From assembly GCA_036939755.1 (NCBI GenBank), contig JALLAZ010001106.1, positions 1-13,071 of the forward strand: a stretch of 13,071 nt of DNA, read 5' to 3'. Source of the DNA: Stephanodiscus triporus (Eukaryota; Bacillariophyta; Thalassiosirophyceae; Thalassiosirales; Thalassiosiraceae). A program made the translations under genes and the position numbers. Each line of letters starts with the position of its first letter. Within the stretch, counting starts at the first letter, position 1. The notes beneath the pieces are model-generated. The model was not told the origin of the DNA. It saw nothing but the letters and a program-made list of their open reading frames with translations, and ran no database searches. This document shows positions 8,903 through 13,071 of this stretch, in pieces.

Positions 8903-10450
8903 TTAAACCCCGTACTTGGATCTATACTCCTTCACCTGCTTCAACACGTCCTCACCGTACCCCGGACTTAATCTCAGATACTCCTGAAGCTGGGGTAGGG
9001 CCACGATTGAGATCACGGGGATAGCCATGTCGCGAGCCACGGCCTGCACTGCCGACAGCGGGTCGTCCAACGATACCCTCTCGGCCCTGTCCAATGCTAT
9101 CGCCACACCAACGGGAGTCGCGCCGATGGACCCAAGCAGGTCGTAGGATTCGCGTATGGCCGTACCGGCCGTGATGACGTCGTCGACGATGAGCACGCGC
9201 TTGCCCGTCATTGACGATCCCACCAATATCCCCCCTTCGCCGTGATTCTTGGCCTCCTTGCGGTTGTATGCGAAGCCGGCGTCGATGCCAAAGTCGCTGT
9301 ACAGGGCGGCGCAAACGACCGCGCCGAGGGATATGCCCTTGTACGCGGGTCCGAAGACCACGTCGAACTTGACCTTGCCATCCTCGTCCACCCTGGAAAC
9401 GCCCATTGATTTATTTTTCCCATGAAAAAGCGAGGAGGGATGGCGAATGCGAGAGAATCCGAATGAGAATCAAACGATTAGACGCTGCAGCCTGGACGTT
9501 GAGCAAAAACAAAGACACAAACTGGCACACGAAGCCCCACCACTCACAATTCCGAATCCATGATCGCGGAGGCGTAACTCCTGCCGAGCTTGTGCAGCGC
9601 GCTCCCGCTCGAGAACAATCCCGCATTGAAAAAGTACGGCGACGTGCGTCCGCTCTTAAGCACGAACGATCCGAATTTGAGCACACCCTCCCCCAGGCTG
9701 AATTCCAGGAATTCCCTCTGGTACGGCGCCATCGTCGTCGTCCTTCCGCCGCCGTCGTCATCGTCGTCCCCCCCCCTCGCCGCCGCCGCGGCCGTCGTCC
9801 GTCTTCCTTTCTCCTCGCGCCTCCCGTTCTTCGCGATCGCGGCCCTCGCGGCGTTGATCCCGTCCTTCAGCCTGCGCGCCTCCTCCCCGGGATCGGACGC
9901 GGAGCTCACCCCCCGGGACACGGGCACGAGCAGGCACGTGCCGTCGTCGTTGAGCCCCGCCCGACAGGCGTCATCAAGGTCGGCGCCCTGGGCCCCTACG
10001 CCTGGCGCGAGGATCCACGTCCGTTCGCCCGCCGCCTTCCTCGCCCTGGACAGGGCATGGGGGTCGGTCGCGCCAACGACCAATCCCAGCCTTGGCGGCG
10101 GCGGCGGCGGGGACGGGGACGAGGAATAGGACGGCGCGGCGGGGTGGTGGGAGGGAGATTCGGTTTCCGCCCTGCGCGACCACTCGTCGGCCAGTCGCGC
10201 GATCCTCTCGAAGAGGGCGCCGTCCTCCCCCCGCAGGGGCAGCGCGAGGATGTCGTTCGATCCGGGGTTGGACGTCTTGCAAAGGACGAACGCGCCCCTG
10301 TCGGAATATTTGCCTTGTCGTTTCGTTTTTTGTCGTGGAGAGGGATATGGGGATATGGCGTAAAAAATAAATGGTTGGACGACAGGTGAGATGATTCGAT
10401 TCGGATCGATCGAAGACGAAAACAATGAATAAAAACAAGGTGCGGTTTCA

Positions 10451-10486
<36 letters not shown>

Positions 10487-10897
10487 GTCTCATAGATCTT
10501 GGTGATTATATGCGTTGTCGTCATTGAGCTGCCAGGCTCAAAATCAAGAGTAGCAAATATATGTCTATAATCATCGACGGACAGGAAATGATATACATAG
10601 GGATGTGAAACGAAATAAAACGCTCGGATCCCTCCCCCCCCCCGCGCCCCTTCCCCGAAGAGTGCATCGGCCCTCGGAGAGAACTGCAGAACACGACGAC
10701 AAAACACCTCTCCGGGTAATGTAGTTCCCACGCTCGCTCGCTGCTCACTCACCCGTGACGAAGGGCCGGACGCTGTCCCATCCCATGAGAGGACTCAGCG
10801 TAACGCCGTCCGCGCCAAGCTCGTAGCAAGCGTCCGCGTACGCCTCGGCGGTGGATCCGATGTCGCCCCTCTTGACGTCCAGGAGCACCGGCGCCCG

Positions 10898-10930
<33 letters not shown>

Positions 10931-11353
10931 GTGGCGCACGTGGATGCGCTCGATCACCCTGCGCAGCGTGGACATCCCCCGCCTGTGACCCAGGGCCTCG
11001 AAGAAAGCAGCGTTGGGCTTGTAGCACGCGACGTGGGGGTACGTGGCGTCGATGATCCTGGCGCAGAATCGGTACGCCGCCTCGGCGCGCTCCTCGTCGC
11101 GGCGGTCGACGTCGTCGTCGTCGTTGTCGTCGTTGTCGTCAGAAGCCGACGGGCGGTCATAGTAGGGTGCGAGCTCCGAGGTGTGCGGGTCGAGGCCCAC
11201 GCAAAGGAGGGAATTAATGGATTCCGATCGGGCGGCTATCCGCTCGAAGAATGACATGATCGTAGGTTTAGCGGGTGCCGCGCGGCTCGGCATGCGTGAT
11301 GTGTGAGATGTTGAGAGAGAGTGAAATGAAAATGGTTGTTGGATTGTTGTCAT
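8903..11353 (-). CDS. UMP synthase: OMP decarboxylase fused to orotate phosphoribosyltransferase
   Basis: Three exons join in phase: 11353-10753, 10313-9548 and 9392-8903, for 618 residues; introns are 439 and 155 nt. It catalyses the last two steps of UMP synthesis: OPRT turns orotate and PRPP into OMP, and OMPDC turns OMP into UMP. The OMPDC half comes first: LLCVGLDPH (about 49-57), the catalytic [12 protein letters not shown] (Lys about 161, Asp about 164), [16 protein letters not shown] and the phosphate-binding VVGATDP and [15 protein letters not shown] begins near 395 ([28 protein letters not shown]), with the flexible loop [10 protein letters not shown] (about 501-510) and the PRPP motif [13 protein letters not shown] (about 522-534). 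Human UMPS has the opposite order and 480 residues. The extra length comes from insertions such as [32 protein letters not shown] and [13 protein letters not shown] 11353 is the first in-frame ATG; ATG 11257 (MSFFERIA) is nearer the conserved start. Confidence 0.95.
10451..10488. repeat. TC/GA dinucleotide microsatellite in UMP synthase intron 1
   Basis: A run of TC repeats, broken once by TTT at about 10462-10464, lies in the 439-nt intron 10752-10314. A run of C lies nearby in the same intron (about 10634-10643). Confidence 0.9.
10899..10932. repeat. CGCCGT hexanucleotide repeat within UMP synthase
   Basis: About five units of a GTCGCC/CGCCGT hexamer encode alternating Gly-Asp on the - strand ([11 protein letters not shown]), just before the catalytic DVKRGD strand. 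Slippage would add or remove whole codons. Confidence 0.85.
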
Positions 11354-11663
11354 CGTCTGTCTGCCTATGGCCGCACCCCACAACTTTTTTAGAAATACAC
11401 AAATTTACATCTTTCTCTTTTTAAGATATATTTTTGTATGTGTATTATTCTACACCAAAGAAACCTACATACCTACCATACTTAGTTTACTTACTACTAA
11501 TACTCCCGCGTTTTTTGCTAGCTGTAGAGCTCTGTAATAGTAGTAGTAGTACCATACACTACATACTACTACTTACCTCTGTTTTAGGTACACATTACTA
11601 TTTCCCACAGTAGCGATGAGTACACTTTCTGTGCCTATTTCCCTTGGTATGTTATACTATTTT
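11354..11663. other. AT-rich intergenic region upstream of UMP synthase
   Basis: AT-rich DNA with TAG/TAC trinucleotide runs lies between the UMP synthase start and the lowest end of the next - strand gene. It should hold the UMP synthase promoter. A 10-bp inverted repeat lies at 11542-11573. No coding frame is seen. Confidence 0.5.
11542..11573. repeat. 10-bp inverted repeat
   Basis: AGTAGTAGTA (11542-11551) and TACTACTACT (11564-11573) can pair around a 12-nt loop. It is built from trinucleotide runs and may be a by-product of them. Confidence 0.6.
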
Positions 11664-12921
11664 TTATAATAATGCGGTAGATTTGCTACAAAGTTTTGGT
11701 ATGCAACATACTTGTGGGTTTAGGTACGCCAAGTGTACTCTAACAATTCCTACGTAGGTAGGAGGAGCTTTGTGAGTGACCGGGGAAGTTCTGTGTGGAT
11801 GTGACTTCCAAATCTCTTCGTTTCGCCACCCGCTCCTCCCCCCGACGATGTCGTTGGCGAGGATGGACCGCCGCCGCCACCCCCGGGGGACGGCGGGCCC
11901 CGACAACGATGACACCGCCCTCGACGTTGACGTCAATGATCCCGGAAAGGCGGCGACGCCCGCCCCCCCGATGGAGGACGCGAAGACGGCCTGCTCCGCG
12001 GGCGACGCCCGTCTTTGGACAGCGGTGGCGGCAGCGACGGCGGGAGGCGGCCAGGGAGCGGGGGAGGACGACGCGGCCGCGGTCGTTGTTGTCGTCGTCG
12101 TTGTCTTCCCGCCTCGACCGCAATCGTCGACGACATCCCCGGCCGCCGCCATGGCCGCGTGCACGTCGCGCAGCCTCCCCTCGAGCGAGGCGCGATCGAG
12201 GCAGTCGCCATGGGGGGTCCGCCACAGTGACAGCTCGCCTCGCACGTCTTCGAGCCTCATCAGGGACGGATGCGGCAGTGAGGAGCCCGACGACGGCTGT
12301 CGGGGCCGTGGCGGCGTTTGTTTTTGCTGCCGTTGCTGCCGCGCCGCCGGCGGATGCAGGGGCAGCAGGGGAGGGGGGGGCGACGCGATTGCGGTCAACG
12401 ACAACGACGACATCATCGACCTCGGACGGGCCGACGACAACAACGATAGACGACAATGACATCAACGACATCATTGACCTCGGACGGGCCGATGACAACA
12501 ACGATGACAATGTCAGCCAACCGTCCTCGTTTGGCGCGCCCCCCATGTCCATTTCCTGGTCATCGGGGGGGCCACGGCCAGACGACGACGACGATCGGCC
12601 CATGAAGGCATTGATGAGAATGTCCCTCGCAACTTAGTCGTCGTACTTGGCCTCAATTATTATCCCCTTCTTGGACTTGGAGGGCTGGAGGACATGCAGG
12701 TCACTGTCAAGCGAATACCCTGACGATGACGATGACAATGACAACGACGACAGGGGGGAGCACCAGCGCCGCGAGTTCATCATCCCAACGTCATTGTTCC
12801 TCCCCCATCTTGATGGGGCGGCTGGCGGCGCGAACGCGCTCACAACGGGGATGATCTTCGACGAGGGAGATGCCGACAAGAGAAACAGCGGGAGCAGGAT
12901 GACAAGGGCGGACATGTCCAT
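11664..12921 (-). CDS. Probable plastid-targeted protein of unknown function; structure uncertain
   Basis: ATG 12921 opens MDMSALVILLPLFLLSASPS followed by KIIPVVSAFAPPAAPSRWG. This is a hydrophobic signal peptide with cleavage VVSA|FAPP and a basic, Ser-rich transit stretch, the classic diatom plastid presequence. The frame runs to EAKYDD and TAA at 12636-12634, then continues as VARDILINAFMGRS without a break. Further on, a frame shifted by one reads MRLEDVRGELSLWRTPHGD, CLDRASLEGRLRDVHAAM and SPAEQAVFASSIGG. One phase-consistent model joins exon 12921-12647 (donor GTACGA) to exon 12255 onward (acceptor CTGATGAG), giving EAKLEDVRGELSLWRTP. That 391-nt intron removes the TAA and a frame-shifting duplication. 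The stop at 11664 is doubtful, since the last 50 or so codons enter AT-rich, non-coding-looking DNA. I do not recognise the mature domain. Low-complexity Thr, Ala and Pro runs interrupt it. Confidence 0.5.
12407..12505. repeat. 58-bp-period tandem duplication
   Basis: A 41-bp core at 12407-12447 recurs at 12465-12505 with two mismatches; the period is 58 bp. On the - strand both copies can read LSSARPRSMMS, but because 58 is not a multiple of three the copies read this in different frames. Confidence 0.85.
12634..12921 (-). other. Bipartite plastid-targeting presequence (signal plus transit peptide)
   Basis: This is the part of the gene above that reads cleanly. The hydrophobic core ALVILLPLFLL is followed by VVSA|FAPP and a basic, hydroxylated stretch (SRWGRNN, NSRRW, SLSLSSSSS). 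A Phe at +1 of the signal cleavage site is the known requirement for import into diatom plastids. Confidence 0.75.
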
Positions 12922-13071
12922 GCCTGTGCGTGCTATTCAATTATCTTGTGCTCCTAAATTACTAATTACTAATTACCTAGAGTACCGTAATATACTCTGT
13001 ATAAGCAATCAAAATTTCCCTCCTTTCTACTAAATCTATCGTAATTAGCAAAACAGAAAAGATCAAATTTG
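12922..13071. promoter_or_regulatory. AT-rich upstream region of the plastid-targeted gene
   Basis: A sharp shift to AT-rich DNA with ACTAATTACTAATTAC (about 12960-12975) lies directly upstream of ATG 12921. It probably holds the promoter; no defined element is recognised. Confidence 0.35.

Noticed and set aside
9406..10389. 327-codon open frame on the + strand
   Set aside because: It lies antisense to the well-supported UMP synthase exons. Its sequence is Arg/Pro/Gly-rich, as expected for the complement of GC-rich codons, and shows no domain.
11776..12637. Two overlapping + strand frames of 227 and 280 codons
   Set aside because: They are opposite the plastid-targeted gene, lack a coherent motif and consist mostly of Arg, Asp and Thr runs from GTC/GAC repeats.

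Overview
The window is nuclear DNA from a photosynthetic stramenopile, most likely a diatom, possibly of the Thalassiosira/Skeletonema kind. Four things support this. Genes are split by short GT-AG introns (about 50-150 nt, with two longer ones). There is a bipartite plastid presequence with a VVSA|FAPP cleavage motif. UMP synthase has the stramenopile OMPDC-OPRT domain order. At the left edge is a member of a protein family I recall as abundant in diatoms (FSKFSQLV...DDAQLKWYT). All names come from reading motifs; no database was searched.

Layout from left to right: (1) the 3' part of a diatom-type family gene, + strand, to 560. (2) A four-exon gene on the - strand, 2653-826, that joins an MDR/quinone-reductase-like Rossmann region to a C-terminal thioredoxin domain (CWTC) and carries an in-frame TAG inside the thioredoxin fold. 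(3) A shared upstream region, 2654-3156, with an imperfect hairpin, a 21-bp direct repeat and six co-oriented GGTCA motifs. (4) A five-exon sulfotransferase-like type II membrane protein, + strand, 3157-5251, with a 19-nt microexon. (5) A seven-exon ABC-F ATPase of the GCN20/ABCF3 type, - strand, 8373-5534. (6) A three-exon UMP synthase, - strand, 11353-8903, with long acidic or Pro-rich insertions. (7) A gene for a probably plastid-targeted protein of unknown function, - strand, starting at 12921. Its simple reading is broken by a TAA and by a 58-bp tandem duplication that shifts frame; a 391-nt intron would remove both.

For genes 2 to 6 the exon phases add up exactly and join conserved motifs across the introns, so these models are firmer than the unspliced ORFs suggest. 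The genes look like independent housekeeping and secretory functions, not a pathway cluster: pyrimidine synthesis (UMPS), translation control (ABC-F), redox (Rossmann-thioredoxin) and Golgi-type sulfation. I saw no transposon, CRISPR array, tRNA or rRNA. Base composition is a mosaic: UMPS, the plastid gene and exon 1 of the Rossmann-thioredoxin gene are very GC-rich, and the ABC-F and sulfotransferase genes are not.
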